DNA of 33,379 nucleotides from Sulfurovum sp. enrichment culture clone C5 (GCA_001493195.1 FAXN01000020.1:1-33379); one strand, 5' to 3'; shown: positions 25,244 to 33,379, counted from the first letter of the stretch. The notes: generated by a model from the letters alone, not told the origin. A program made the numbers and translations.

Positions 25244-25738
25244 ATGAAATTTGTATCTATAATTATCGGAAGTAAAAGCGATTATGAAGTTATGCAGGAG
25301 TGCGGTGCAACATTGGAAAAGTTTGGCGTGCCTTATGAGCTTATAGTTTCTTCTGCACATAGAAGTCCAGAGAGAACAAAAGACTACATTAAAAGCGCAG
25401 AAGCAAAAGGTGCTCAAGTTTTCATAGCAGCTGCAGGTATGGCAGCACATCTTGCAGGCGCAATAGCCGCAGGTACTACAAAGCCAGTTATCGGTGTTCC
25501 TATGGCAAGCGGAGAACTTAGAGGTCAAGACGCACTTTTAAGTACTGTAATGATGCCAGCTGGTATGCCAGTAGGTACAGTTGCTATAGGTAAAGCAGGA
25601 TCGACAAATGCAGCATACCTTGCAATTCAAATAATGGCACTTCAAGATGATGAGCTTAAAATCAAACTTCAAGAAGATCGTATAGCAAAAGCAAAAAAAG
25701 TAGAGCTTGATTCAAGTGAGATTGAAGTTATACTCTAA
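25244..25738 (+). CDS. purE: 5-(carboxyamino)imidazole ribonucleotide mutase
   Basis: It converts N5-CAIR to CAIR in purine synthesis. At 164 residues it is a normal class I PurE. Signatures are the N-terminal IIGSKSDYEVM (7-17), the substrate-binding SSAHRSPERT (36-45) with the catalytic histidine, AAAGMAAHLAG and the C-terminal DALLSTVMMPAGMPVGTVAI segment. The ATG has AAGGA eight bases upstream. No purK is adjacent. It is first in a tight run with glutaredoxin and glyQ. Confidence 0.96.
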   Translation: MKFVSIIIGSKSDYEVMQECGATLEKFGVPYELIVSSAHRSPERTKDYIKSAEAKGAQVFIAAAGMAAHLAGAIAAGTTKPVIGVPMASGELRGQDALLSTVMMPAGMPVGTVAIGKAGSTNAAYLAIQIMALQDDELKIKLQEDRIAKAKKVELDSSEIEVIL

Positions 25739-25758
25739 TCATGCAGGAGAATAAAAAA

Positions 25759-25995
25759 GTGCAAAAGTCAATTGTTATTTTTACATCTCCATCTTGCGTT
25801 TGGTGCACAAAAGCCAAAAATTATTTTATAAAACAAGGTTTGAAGTACAAGAGTATAGATGTGACAAAAGATAAATTTGCAGCCAATGATTGTTTGAAGC
25901 ACGGTTGTAAAGGGGTGCCAGTAATCCTCATAAGCGGAACTTACTGGATATGTGGATTTGATCAGAAAAAAATAGAAAATGCGTTAGGGAAATAG
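25759..25995 (+). CDS. glutaredoxin family protein
   Basis: A small thiol-disulfide oxidoreductase with a thioredoxin fold. The redox motif CVWC lies in IVIFTSPSCVWCTKAK, followed by the cis-proline segment GVPVILI and then GFD. I place the start at the GTG (25759; 78 residues), because an AGGAG at 25745-25749 is nine bases upstream and nothing like it precedes the in-frame ATG at 25741 (84 residues, two bases after the purE stop). The CAG and GAG codons that form this AGGAG are also less usual choices in such AT-rich DNA. glyQ begins at the base after the stop. Confidence 0.85.
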   Translation: MQKSIVIFTSPSCVWCTKAKNYFIKQGLKYKSIDVTKDKFAANDCLKHGCKGVPVILISGTYWICGFDQKKIENALGK

Positions 25996-26892
25996 ATGGA
26001 TAAAAATTCGATTACATTTAGCGAGTTATTGCTAAAACTTCAACAATTTTGGGGTGAGCAAGGTTGTACCATAGTTCAGCCATACGATTTACCAGCAGGT
26101 GCTGGAACTTTTCATCCAGCAACATTGCTACGAAGCTTAGATAGTACACCATGGAGTACAGCTTATGTGGCTCCTTCACGTCGTCCAACAGATGGCAGAT
26201 ATGGTGAAAATCCAAATCGTCTTGGAGCTTACTATCAATTTCAAGTGCTTATAAAACCATCGCCTGAAAATATACAAGATTTATATCTTAAAAGTTTGGA
26301 ATATTTAGGACTCAATTTAGCAGAACATGACATTAGATTTGTTGAGGATAACTGGGAGTCGCCAACTCTTGGAGCTTGGGGGCTTGGTTGGGAAGTATGG
26401 CTTGATGGCATGGAAGTAACTCAATTTACATATTTTCAACAAGTAGGCGGCATCGCATGTGATCCTGTGGCTGTTGAGATTACATATGGAACAGAACGGC
26501 TTGCTATGTATCTACAAGGCGTGGAGAGTGTTTTTGATATAGTGTGGAATAGATTTGGAGACAATATTACTACTTATGCAGATGTTCACAAAGAGAGCGA
26601 ATATGAGTTTAGTAAATATCATTTTGAGATAGCAACCACATCGAAGCTTCTCAAGGATTTTGAAGATGCAAGTAGTGAATGCAATTTGTGTTTAGAAAAT
26701 GAATTACCACTTCCTGCTTATGATGAGTGCATGAGAGCAGCTCACGCTTTTAATGTGCTTGATGCCAGAAAAGCGATATCTCAAGCACAAAGACAAAACT
26801 ATATTTTAAAGATACGAGAGTTAAGTAAAGGTTGTGCTTGGCTTTATAAATCACAAGAAGCTCAAAGAAATGACAGAGTAAAAAGTAGATAA
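25996..26892 (+). CDS. glyQ: glycine--tRNA ligase alpha subunit
   Basis: The catalytic subunit of the alpha2beta2 glycyl-tRNA synthetase. The protein has 298 residues with the highly conserved N-terminal [71 protein letters not shown] and [11 protein letters not shown]. The ATG directly follows the glutaredoxin stop and has AGGG seven bases upstream. The beta subunit gene (glyS) is not next to it, unlike in E. coli; the next gene is the Nif3-family gene, as in H. pylori. Confidence 0.97.
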   Translation: MDKNSITFSELLLKLQQFWGEQGCTIVQPYDLPAGAGTFHPATLLRSLDSTPWSTAYVAPSRRPTDGRYGENPNRLGAYYQFQVLIKPSPENIQDLYLKSLEYLGLNLAEHDIRFVEDNWESPTLGAWGLGWEVWLDGMEVTQFTYFQQVGGIACDPVAVEITYGTERLAMYLQGVESVFDIVWNRFGDNITTYADVHKESEYEFSKYHFEIATTSKLLKDFEDASSECNLCLENELPLPAYDECMRAAHAFNVLDARKAISQAQRQNYILKIRELSKGCAWLYKSQEAQRNDRVKSR

Positions 26893-26896
26893 ACAG

Positions 26897-27637
26897 ATGA
26901 AACTTTTAGAGATTTACAATTTTTTAGATTCCATAAGTCCATTTTCTCTTCAAGAAAAATGGGACAATAGTGGGTTGAATGTTGGTTCGTTTGAAAAGGA
27001 AATTAACAAAGTTTATCTCTCATTGGATATTGATAATGAACTTTTAGAGCAAGTTGAACCAAATAGTCTTATCATAACTCATCATCCGCTAATTTTTGCA
27101 GAACTCTCGTCTCTTGATTTTTCCAAGTACCCATCAAATCTAATACAAACAATGTTAAAAAAAGATATTGCCCATATTGCAATGCATACAAATTTTGATA
27201 AAACACATTTAAACAGATATGTTTTTGAAGATATTTTAGGATTTAAAGATAAAAATAGCACCGATTATATATGCGTAGCAGATGGAAATTGGACAAAAGA
27301 TGAACTTATAAATATTGTAAAAGATAAACTAGGACTAGAATATATAAAAGCTGTAAATCCAAAAGATAATATAAAAAGTATAGCACTAATGACAGGCAGT
27401 GGAGCTTCTATGATAGATGATGTTGAAGCCGATTGCTTTTTGACTGGCGATATAAAATATCATGATGCTATCAAAGCTAAAAGTCAAAATATCATGATGA
27501 TTGACATTGGTCATTATGAGAGTGAGAGATTTTTTGCTGATATTTTGTTTAAGCATTTGGAAGTTTTACCAATTTTGGCTATAATTTCAAACTCTAAAAA
27601 TCCATTTACTTATCTAAATGAAAATATGAACAAGTAA
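26897..27637 (+). CDS. Nif3-like dinuclear metal-centre protein
   Basis: A NIF3/YbgI/DUF34 family protein with a conserved two-metal site. A role as a metal-binding insertase or GTP cyclohydrolase-like enzyme has been proposed, but no function is settled. The protein has 246 residues. The metal ligands are visible as THHP (H62, H63), MHTNFDKTHLN (H97, D101) and near the C-terminus GHYESE. KWDNSGLNVG (21-30) is a further family signature. It starts four bases after glyQ with a weak ribosome site and precedes the FlgZ-like gene, the same order as HP0960-HP0959-HP0958. Confidence 0.92.
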   Translation: MKLLEIYNFLDSISPFSLQEKWDNSGLNVGSFEKEINKVYLSLDIDNELLEQVEPNSLIITHHPLIFAELSSLDFSKYPSNLIQTMLKKDIAHIAMHTNFDKTHLNRYVFEDILGFKDKNSTDYICVADGNWTKDELINIVKDKLGLEYIKAVNPKDNIKSIALMTGSGASMIDDVEADCFLTGDIKYHDAIKAKSQNIMMIDIGHYESERFFADILFKHLEVLPILAIISNSKNPFTYLNENMNK

Positions 27638-27674
27638 GCAAACATATATGCTTAAAATTTAAGAAGGACGAACA

Positions 27675-28394
27675 GTGAACAAAAATTTAAAAGAGCTTAT
27701 AGAGCTTTCTGTAATCGATAAAGAGATTGATAGTTTCAATCCCCAATTAGAGGCTATAGAAAAAAAGCTTAAAAAATCTCAAGATAAAATAGATGGTGCT
27801 CAAAGCGAGATAGATTCTATAAAAAGTTCTATAGATGAAAATGTAGCCAAAATAAAAATCTATGAAGAGCAAATTGTAACATTAAGCGAGCAGTTGAAAA
27901 ACATTACTAAAAAATCAAAAGATGTTTCGACTGAAAAAGAGATGAAGGCTTTATCTTTGGAAGAAGATATTGCAAAAGAAAAAATCTCATTTGCGAATGA
28001 AGAGATAGAAAGACTTGGCAGCATAAATGAGAAAAAAGTTTTATCATTGGATGATTTAAATAAAGATCTTGAAGAATTAGAAGAGTCACAAAAAGATTCT
28101 GTTGATAGTTCAAAAGTTTTAAAAAGCGAAATCGAAGAGAAAAAATCTGGATTATTTGCAGCTAGAGAAGCAAAAATAAACACTTTTGATCAAAAAATAT
28201 TGTCTTTCTATGAAAAAATCAGAAATTGGGCAGGCAATAGCGCTGTTGTTCCTGTTCAAAAACAAGCATGTTATGGTTGCTATATGAAAATTAGTGATAA
28301 ATCTTATTCTGATGTTATAAAATCTGAAGAGATTGTGACTTGTCCTCATTGTGGCAGAATAATCTATATAGAAAGCAAAAGTAGCGAAAGTTAA
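27675..28394 (+). CDS. zinc-ribbon coiled-coil protein, FlgZ/HP0958 type
   Basis: In H. pylori the homologue HP0958 (FlgZ) supports sigma-54 (RpoN) stability and binds flagellin mRNA, so it affects flagellar gene expression. The same role here is inference. Residues 10-170 are a long heptad-rich coiled coil with many lysines and glutamates. A C-terminal zinc ribbon has C199-x2-C202 and C223-x2-C226 (CYGC, CPHC). The start is GTG at 27675, supported by AAGGA six bases upstream. Length 239 residues. It lies 37 bases after the Nif3 gene and just before waaA. Confidence 0.88.
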   Translation: MNKNLKELIELSVIDKEIDSFNPQLEAIEKKLKKSQDKIDGAQSEIDSIKSSIDENVAKIKIYEEQIVTLSEQLKNITKKSKDVSTEKEMKALSLEEDIAKEKISFANEEIERLGSINEKKVLSLDDLNKDLEELEESQKDSVDSSKVLKSEIEEKKSGLFAAREAKINTFDQKILSFYEKIRNWAGNSAVVPVQKQACYGCYMKISDKSYSDVIKSEEIVTCPHCGRIIYIESKSSES

Positions 28395-28397
28395 TAC

Positions 28398-29600
28398 TTG
28401 TTGTTTAAAATATTTTATTTTATAACCACATCACTTGCTCTTTTTGTATCGCTTCCATTTCTTTGGATAATTTCAAAAATTAAATCAAAGTATAGAGAGT
28501 CAATACCTGCTAGGTTTTGGCTTAAAAACAATGCTCCTTTAAAAGAAGATGGCATATGGATACATGTATGCTCATTTGGTGAAGCCAAATCAATATCTGG
28601 GTTGGTAAAAGAAATCCCACAAAAATTGCTTAGACTTAGTGCTATTACAAAAACTGGATTTGATGAAATATCAAAATATTCAAAAGAGAGTAGATATTTG
28701 CCGTTTGAGCCATTGCTTTTCTTTTGGGCAAAACCACAAAAAATACTTATAGTCCTAGAAGCCGAGCTTTGGTATCTACTGTTTTTATTTGCTAAAAAAA
28801 GAGGAGCTCAAACATTTCTCGTAAATGCTAGAATGAGCGAAAAGTCATATCCTAAGTATTTAAGATTTAAGTGGTTATATAAAAGAATTTTTGCACAAAT
28901 TGATGAGATTTATGTGCAAAGCGAGGATGATGCCGCACGTTTTAGAGAGCTTGGGGCTAAGAATATTTCTGTTACAGGGAATATTAAGTTTGCAAATATT
29001 GCTAAACTTACGAAAGAACTTAAAAAACCAGATGGAATATTTGTTTGTGGTGCTAGTACCCATGAAAATGAAGAGAGTTTGATACTTGATGGATTTAGGT
29101 CGTTAAAATTCAAAAAACCAAACTCAAAAATTGCCATAGTTCCTCGTCATCCTGAGAGATTTGATAAAGTTGATAAAATGATGAGTTCTCTATCAAAACT
29201 TTACGGGTGGAGTTATCATAGATATAGCCAAAGAGATGATTTTGATAGCGATATGGTACTTGTGGATGTCCTTGGAGAACTTGTCAATATTTATGCCATT
29301 AGTGATTTTGTGGTTCTTGGTGGTGCCTTTGAAATGATTGGAGGGCATAATGCTCTTGAGGCTGCTCAATTTGGCTGTAAAATCATAAGTGGACAAAACT
29401 ATTTCAATCAAAAAGAGATTTTTGGTGGGATTGAAGGTATAAAAATAGTTTCAAAAGAAGAATTGAGAGAAGCTATAAGTTATCCAAATCTGCTTCCTAA
29501 AACTACTATCAAAAGTAGTGCGAATATAGATACAATGTTAGAAAAAATAAAAAAAATTGCAAATAAAAGAAAAAGAAATGTCAAAAGAAAAAGCGTATAA
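28398..29600 (+). CDS. waaA: 3-deoxy-D-manno-octulosonic acid transferase
   Basis: It transfers Kdo to lipid A precursor at the inner-membrane face. The protein has 400 residues in the GT-B-like WaaA/KdtA family. An N-terminal membrane anchor spans about 1-27. The catalytic glutamate is in HVCSFGEAKS. Further signatures are VTGNIKF, IVPRHPERF and GGAFEMIGGHNALEAAQFG. The start is one of two consecutive TTG codons (28398 or 28401), neither with a strong ribosome site. Its 3' end overlaps the next gene by 23 bases. The position between the FlgZ-like and RluA-type genes is conserved with H. pylori. Confidence 0.93.
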   Translation: MLFKIFYFITTSLALFVSLPFLWIISKIKSKYRESIPARFWLKNNAPLKEDGIWIHVCSFGEAKSISGLVKEIPQKLLRLSAITKTGFDEISKYSKESRYLPFEPLLFFWAKPQKILIVLEAELWYLLFLFAKKRGAQTFLVNARMSEKSYPKYLRFKWLYKRIFAQIDEIYVQSEDDAARFRELGAKNISVTGNIKFANIAKLTKELKKPDGIFVCGASTHENEESLILDGFRSLKFKKPNSKIAIVPRHPERFDKVDKMMSSLSKLYGWSYHRYSQRDDFDSDMVLVDVLGELVNIYAISDFVVLGGAFEMIGGHNALEAAQFGCKIISGQNYFNQKEIFGGIEGIKIVSKEELREAISYPNLLPKTTIKSSANIDTMLEKIKKIANKRKRNVKRKSV

Positions 29601-30318
29601 ATTACTGGCTCTTCAAGAGGGTATATCAAACAATAAAGCAAAAGAGCTTATAGACAAAGGTCTTGTTTATGTTGGAGATCAAAAGGTTAAAATTGCAAGA
29701 GCAGATATAGACGAAGATACTAAATTTAGAATAGAGATGCCACAAGATATAAGTATCATATTTGAGGATGATTATATAGTAGCAGTTGATAAACCAGCAT
29801 TTATAGAGAGTTATGATGTAGAAAAAATCATGCCAAATCTAAAGTTACTTCATAGGCTTGACCGCGAAACTAGCGGTGTTTTGTTACTCAGTAAAGATGA
29901 AGTGTTTACAAGTGAAGCAATAGAAGCTTTTAAACAAAAAAAAGTTATCAAAGATTATGTTGCTTGGGTGGATGGCATCATCTATGAAGAACAAGAGATC
30001 GAAGTGCCAATCACTACAATAAAAAAAGGTGGAGCAGCTTTTTCAAAAGTTGATCTCAAAAGTGGAAAACCTGCCAAAACAACCATAAAACCGCTTGAGG
30101 TTCAAGGTAAAAAAAGTAAAATTGATATTAGGATAGATACAGGCAGAACCCATCAGATTAGAGTTCATTTAGCACATATGGGATATCCAATTGTTGGCGA
30201 TGAAAAGTATGGAAGTAGAACAAAAGCAAAAAGGATATTGCTTCATGCAAAGAGAATATCACTTCTTGGGTATGACTTTACTTCTCCTGAGCCAAAAGAT
30301 ATAGCAAGGTATAAGTAA
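29578..30318 (+). CDS. RluA-family 23S rRNA pseudouridine synthase
   Basis: It isomerises uridine to pseudouridine in rRNA; the target site is not predictable here. Counting from the ATG at 29578 (246 residues), an S4 RNA-binding domain covers about 1-55. The catalytic aspartate is D95 in LLHRLDRETSGVLLLS, and the C-terminal GRTHQIRVHLAHMGYPIVGD (about 189-208) is typical. The ATG lies within the end of waaA and has only a weak purine-rich ribosome site, so translation is probably coupled. A TTG seven codons upstream is in frame but less likely. Confidence 0.92.
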   Translation: MSKEKAYKLLALQEGISNNKAKELIDKGLVYVGDQKVKIARADIDEDTKFRIEMPQDISIIFEDDYIVAVDKPAFIESYDVEKIMPNLKLLHRLDRETSGVLLLSKDEVFTSEAIEAFKQKKVIKDYVAWVDGIIYEEQEIEVPITTIKKGGAAFSKVDLKSGKPAKTTIKPLEVQGKKSKIDIRIDTGRTHQIRVHLAHMGYPIVGDEKYGSRTKAKRILLHAKRISLLGYDFTSPEPKDIARYK

Positions 30319-30339
30319 CTATTTTAAGCCCCTCTTGGG

Positions 30340-30345
30340 TACAAT
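30340..30345 (+). promoter_or_regulatory. -10 element for ffh
   Basis: TACAAT lies in the 76-base gap before ffh, 49 bases upstream of its ATG, with a T-rich region before it and no -35. Confidence 0.4.
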
Positions 30346-30394
30346 TATGCCAATAAATATACAAAATAATATATAAATTTTTAAGGTATGGTAT

Positions 30395-31747
30395 ATGTTT
30401 GATACACTAACAGAAAGTTTCAAAAATGCAATAGGAAAAATTCGCTTTCATGACGATGAAAAAGCACTCGCTCGTGCACTTGATGAACTTAAAAAATCAC
30501 TTCTTAAAGCAGATGTTCATCACAAAGTCGTTAAAAGCTTATTGGCAAATATAGAGCTAAAAACAAAAAATATAGGTGTTGGAAAAGATAATTTTTTAAA
30601 AGTTTTATCTACCGAAATAAACACTCTTTTAACCGTTAGTGGCAAACAAGGTTTTGTTTTTGCATCAAAACCACCAACAGTTGTACTAATGACAGGTTTG
30701 CAAGGAAGTGGAAAAACAACAACAACTGGGAAACTTGCATATTTTTTAAAAGAACAAAAAAAGAAAAAAGTAATGGTGGTTGCAGCCGATTTGCAAAGAC
30801 TTGCAGCTGTTGAGCAACTTAGACAAATAACTTCTCAAATTGATGTAGCATTGGTTGCTGATGAGAATGCAAAACCAGTTAATATAGTAAAACTTGCACT
30901 TGAAAAAGCCGAAAAAGAGCTTTTTGATGTCGTGCTAATCGATACAGCAGGAAGACTTGCGATTGATGATGAGCTTATGAATGAACTACATGAAGTTCAA
31001 AAAGTATCAAATCCTGATGAGATATTTTATGTAGCAGATGCTATGACGGGTCAAGATGCTGTTAGAACGGCTACAACATTCCAAGAAAAAATTGGAATAA
31101 GTGGCGTAATACTCACCAAATTTGATGGTGATAGTAAAGGTGGAGTTGCTTTGGGACTTGCTGAGCAAGTAGGTGTGCCTTTGAGATTTATAGGTATGGG
31201 TGAAAAAATGCCTGACCTTGAGCAGTTTTTACCAGATAGGATTACGAGTAGATTGCTTGGTGGTGGAGATATCGAAACTCTTGCAGAAAAAACTGTAGCA
31301 GCAATTGACGCTAAACAGGCAAAGAAATTTTCACAAAAAATCAAAAAAGGAAAATTTAACTTTAATGATTTTTTAGAACAAGTAGAATCTGTTAAAAAGC
31401 TAGGTTCTATGAAGTCTTTGATGGGAATGATACCAGGTATGAGTAGTGTTGCAAAACAAATGGGCGAAATGGATTTGGAAAATTCAAGTGAACTAAAAAT
31501 GATAAAAGCAATGATAAATTCAATGACTCAAAAAGAGAGAGAAGATCCGGAGCTACTAACAAATAGTAGAAAAAGAAGAATAGCCACAGGGGCAGGACTT
31601 GATCAAATGCAAGTCAACAGGGTTTTAAAACAATTTGGAAGTGCGGCTAAAATGGCAAAGCAACTTTCAGGCAAAAATGGATTAAGACAGATGCAAGATA
31701 TGATGAAACAAATGCAAGGTGGCGGATTTCCAGCAGGGCGGAAATAG
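30395..31747 (+). CDS. ffh: signal recognition particle protein Ffh (SRP54)
   Basis: The GTPase that with 4.5S RNA carries ribosomes making membrane proteins to FtsY. The protein has 450 residues. The N domain is about 1-90. The G domain has the P-loop GLQGSGKT (101-108), DTAGR (183-187) and TKFDGDSKGG. The methionine-rich M domain is about 295-450, with GMIPGM and a C-terminal glycine- and methionine-rich tail. The ATG has AAGG about eight bases upstream. It leads the conserved group ffh-rpsP-khpA-rimM-trmD. Confidence 0.98.
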   Translation: MFDTLTESFKNAIGKIRFHDDEKALARALDELKKSLLKADVHHKVVKSLLANIELKTKNIGVGKDNFLKVLSTEINTLLTVSGKQGFVFASKPPTVVLMTGLQGSGKTTTTGKLAYFLKEQKKKKVMVVAADLQRLAAVEQLRQITSQIDVALVADENAKPVNIVKLALEKAEKELFDVVLIDTAGRLAIDDELMNELHEVQKVSNPDEIFYVADAMTGQDAVRTATTFQEKIGISGVILTKFDGDSKGGVALGLAEQVGVPLRFIGMGEKMPDLEQFLPDRITSRLLGGGDIETLAEKTVAAIDAKQAKKFSQKIKKGKFNFNDFLEQVESVKKLGSMKSLMGMIPGMSSVAKQMGEMDLENSSELKMIKAMINSMTQKEREDPELLTNSRKRRIATGAGLDQMQVNRVLKQFGSAAKMAKQLSGKNGLRQMQDMMKQMQGGGFPAGRK

Positions 31748-31772
31748 ATTAATATTTATTTTATAAAATTTA

Positions 31773-31781
31773 TGGTATAAT
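31773..31781 (+). promoter_or_regulatory. extended -10 promoter for rpsP-khpA-rimM-trmD
   Basis: TGgTATAAT is a perfect extended -10 element in the 119-base gap after ffh. It would give a leader of about 80 bases before rpsP. Confidence 0.65.
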
Positions 31782-31826
31782 CCGCTTCCAAAAAGTGTTT
31801 ATGAGTCTTTTTGTAAAAAAGAAAAG

Positions 31827-31856
31827 AGTTGTCAGCACTTAAAATTACAAACAACT
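31827..31856 (+). promoter_or_regulatory. possible stem in the rpsP leader next to the ribosome site
   Basis: AGTTGT (31827-31832) can pair with ACAACT (31851-31856) around an 18-base loop. The right arm abuts the AAGGA ribosome site. The stem is short and the loop long, so this is a weak call. Confidence 0.25.
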
Positions 31857-31866
31857 AAGGAAAAAT

Positions 31867-32094
31867 ATGACAACGATTAGAATGACAAGAATGGGTAGAA
31901 AAAAAAGACCATTTTATAGAATAGTAGTAACTGATAGCAGAAAAAGAAGAGATGGTGGTTGGATAGAATCAATCGGTCACTATAATCCTGTATCATCAGA
32001 TAAAACTCTAGTAGTAGATCAAGAAAGATTAAATTACTGGATTAGCGTTGGTGCTCAAATGAGCGACACAGTTAAAAAAATTACTTCAAAATAA
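31867..32094 (+). CDS. rpsP: 30S ribosomal protein S16
   Basis: A small-subunit assembly protein of 75 residues. The N-terminus [19 protein letters not shown], the following [19 protein letters not shown] and the C-terminal [15 protein letters not shown] are standard S16 signatures. The ATG has AAGGA six bases upstream. It is the first gene of an operon with khpA, rimM and trmD, an order shared by many bacteria. Confidence 0.98.
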   Translation: MTTIRMTRMGRKKRPFYRIVVTDSRKRRDGGWIESIGHYNPVSSDKTLVVDQERLNYWISVGAQMSDTVKKITSK

Positions 32095-32100
32095 TACTTA

Positions 32101-32343
32101 ATGGTTAAAGATTTTATAGAATCTTATACAAAACTTCTAGTAACTCATCCAGAATCTGTGCAAGTCAAAACAATTGACTCTACAGATGAATGCGAAGAGT
32201 TAACAATATATGTAAATCAAGATGATGTTGGTAAAATTATAGGCAAAGATGGCAAGATGATAAATGCCATTAAAGCTGTAGTTTCTGGATGTAAGGCTAA
32301 AGGTGGGAAAAATTATCGCATAAGCGTACAACCAAATGAATAA
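32101..32343 (+). CDS. khpA: KH-domain RNA-binding protein (KhpA type)
   Basis: An 80-residue single KH-domain RNA-binding protein. The RNA-contacting GxxG loop is in GKIIGKDG (44-51). It starts six bases after rpsP with no visible ribosome site, so it probably relies on coupling. Its end overlaps the rimM start by eight bases. The position between rpsP and rimM is typical of KhpA. Confidence 0.92.
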   Translation: MVKDFIESYTKLLVTHPESVQVKTIDSTDECEELTIYVNQDDVGKIIGKDGKMINAIKAVVSGCKAKGGKNYRISVQPNE

Positions 32344-32857
32344 TATATTTATCGCTCAAATAGGCAAAACAGTAGGATTGCATGGCGATATGAAACTTCA
32401 TATACATTCAGACTTTCCAAATCAATTTAAAATAGGCTCAAAGTTTAAAACAGATCGTGGAATTGTTGAATTTATAAAGTTTGACGCTAAAAATTCTATA
32501 GCCAGATTTAAAGGTTATGAGAGTTTAGAGAGTGCAAAAAAACTTACTAATGCCAAAATTTATACTACTTCAGAAGAAACAAAAGAAAATTGCGATTTAG
32601 AAGAAGGACAATACTTTTGGTTTGATATAATTGGGTGTACTGTGATAGAAAATGGCGAAATTTTAGGAGTTGTAAAAGATGTTGAGAGATTAACAAATAG
32701 TGATTATTTGGAAATTACAACAGCCCAGACCCTAGTTGACAAAGATTTATCAAAAAGTTTTTTAATACCATATATTCCTAGATATATTAGCAGTGTTGAT
32801 ATACCGTCAAAAGAGATATATGTAGTTGATGCTAAAAGTATTTTAGAGAATAGTTAA
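32336..32857 (+). CDS. rimM: ribosome maturation factor RimM
   Basis: It binds S19 and helps assemble the head of the small subunit. The protein has 173 residues. An N-terminal barrel has IAQIGKTVGLHGDMKL. A PRC-barrel C-terminal domain has EGQYFWFDIIGCTV, LGVVKDVERLTNSDYLEI and the family's LIPYIPRYI. Its ATG lies inside the end of khpA in another frame, and its TAA shares one base with the trmD ATG, so all three are probably translationally coupled. Confidence 0.95.
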   Translation: MNNIFIAQIGKTVGLHGDMKLHIHSDFPNQFKIGSKFKTDRGIVEFIKFDAKNSIARFKGYESLESAKKLTNAKIYTTSEETKENCDLEEGQYFWFDIIGCTVIENGEILGVVKDVERLTNSDYLEITTAQTLVDKDLSKSFLIPYIPRYISSVDIPSKEIYVVDAKSILENS

Positions 32858-33379
32858 TGAGATTTTCTTTTGTAACTCTTTTTTCAGATTTGATATCTGG
32901 TTATTTTAATGAAAGTATTCTTTTTAGAGCAAAAGAGAATGGTTTAATAGATATTGATTTTGTAAATCCAAGAGATTTTTCAAAAGACAAGCACAATAAG
33001 GTTGATTTTCCTATGGTGGGAGGAGGTGCTGGTATGCTTATGATGCCAGAGCCGCTAATAGACTCGATACGTTCTGTTAAAAGTAAAGATTCCAGAGTTG
33101 TGATGCTTAGCCCAGTTGGAAAAAAATTTACACAAAAAGATGCCATAAGACTTTCTAGTTTTCCGCATTTGATTTTAATTAGTGGAAGATATGAAGGGGT
33201 TGATGAAAGAGTTATAGAAAGCGAAGTAGATGAGGTCTTTTCTATAGGGGATTTCATCTTAACTGGTGGTGAACTTGCTAGCCTTGTAGTTTGTGATAGT
33301 GTTGCTAGAAATATAGTTGGAGTTTTAGGAAATAGTGATTCTCTTAGTGGTGAGAGTTTTGGAGAAGATTTACTTGAAG
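32857..33379 (+). CDS. trmD: tRNA (guanine-N1)-methyltransferase, 5' part
   Basis: It methylates G37 of tRNAs using S-adenosylmethionine and guards the reading frame. The gene is open to the right edge, so only about 174 codons are present. The start ATG overlaps the rimM stop by one base. The protein begins MRFSFVTLFSDL and has the knot-fold signatures GGGAGMLMMPEP, LISGRYEGVDERVIES and SIGDFILTGGELA, which bind the cofactor. VGVLGNSDSLSGESF follows near the edge. The order rimM-trmD confirms the call; rplS would be expected next, outside the window. Confidence 0.96.
   Translation, partial: MRFSFVTLFSDLISGYFNESILFRAKENGLIDIDFVNPRDFSKDKHNKVDFPMVGGGAGMLMMPEPLIDSIRSVKSKDSRVVMLSPVGKKFTQKDAIRLSSFPHLILISGRYEGVDERVIESEVDEVFSIGDFILTGGELASLVVCDSVARNIVGVLGNSDSLSGESFGEDLLE

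Noticed and set aside
27635-27663. Two small palindromes between the Nif3 and FlgZ-like genes
   Set aside because: Six-base stems in AT-rich DNA within a tight gene run; no terminator features and downstream genes need read-through.
32901-33257. Long open frame on the minus strand at the right edge
   Set aside because: It is the antisense shadow of trmD, whose plus-strand reading has clear family motifs and a coupled start.
1-33379. tRNA genes, CRISPR arrays, insertion sequences or prophage
   Set aside because: All gaps were read; they are short, with no cloverleaf-like sequence, repeat-spacer pattern, transposase or terminal inverted repeats. The only accessory elements seen are the RM pair and the PhyH-like gene.

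Overview
The window is an AT-rich (about one third G+C by eye), densely packed bacterial chromosome segment. The gene content points to Campylobacterota (Epsilonproteobacteria), most likely near Sulfurimonas, though the genus is only an inference. The strongest support is a run of genes ordered as in Helicobacter pylori: glyQ, Nif3-family protein, zinc-ribbon coiled-coil protein (HP0958/FlgZ type), waaA and an RluA-type pseudouridine synthase. The yraN-trxA-trxB neighbourhood and ffh-rpsP-khpA-rimM-trmD agree with this. Many promoters are an extended -10 (TGnTATAAT-like) with no clear -35, as is usual in this phylum.

Left part (1-7.7 kb, all minus strand): the start of dapB at the edge, then trxB and trxA, a phytanoyl-CoA-dioxygenase-like gene, the YraN-family nuclease-fold gene, and a two-gene restriction-modification cassette (HNH endonuclease plus m5C methyltransferase) with its own promoter. 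Further upstream is an operon of yajQ and a single-subunit, cysteine-type formate dehydrogenase, closed by a hairpin that overlaps the fdh stop codon. The RM pair is the most obvious accessory insertion.

Central part (7.8-21.4 kb): a beta-alpha fused ADP-forming acyl-CoA synthetase converges on a P2-like cation ATPase. rpsB-tsf follows, with a structured leader ahead of rpsB, and then a secreted permuted-papain (YiiX/YebB-like) hydrolase on the opposite strand. A 1151-residue fusion of an LplT-like transporter, a PlsC acyltransferase and an acyl-activating enzyme is followed by an amidohydrolase. That gene overlaps, stop to stop, a membrane protein with an N-terminal Cache-like domain.

Right part (21.4-33.4 kb): glnA, lacking the adenylylation tyrosine, and a PHP-type histidinol phosphatase that may be leaderless lie on the minus strand. 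The plus strand carries trhP-like U32 protein, purE, glutaredoxin, glyQ, Nif3, FlgZ-like, waaA, an RluA-type synthase, ffh, rpsP, khpA, rimM and the first part of trmD. Nearly all of these are core functions: redox, nitrogen assimilation, purine and lipid A synthesis, translation and protein targeting.

I found no tRNA, rRNA, CRISPR array, insertion sequence or prophage, and no gene-free stretch longer than about 270 bases. I see no clear candidate for a wholly undescribed multi-gene system. The best leads are the rpsB leader structure, the RM insertion, the yajQ-fdh pairing, the beta-alpha acyl-CoA synthetase, the MFS-PlsC-ligase fusion and the possible leaderless phosphatase mRNA.
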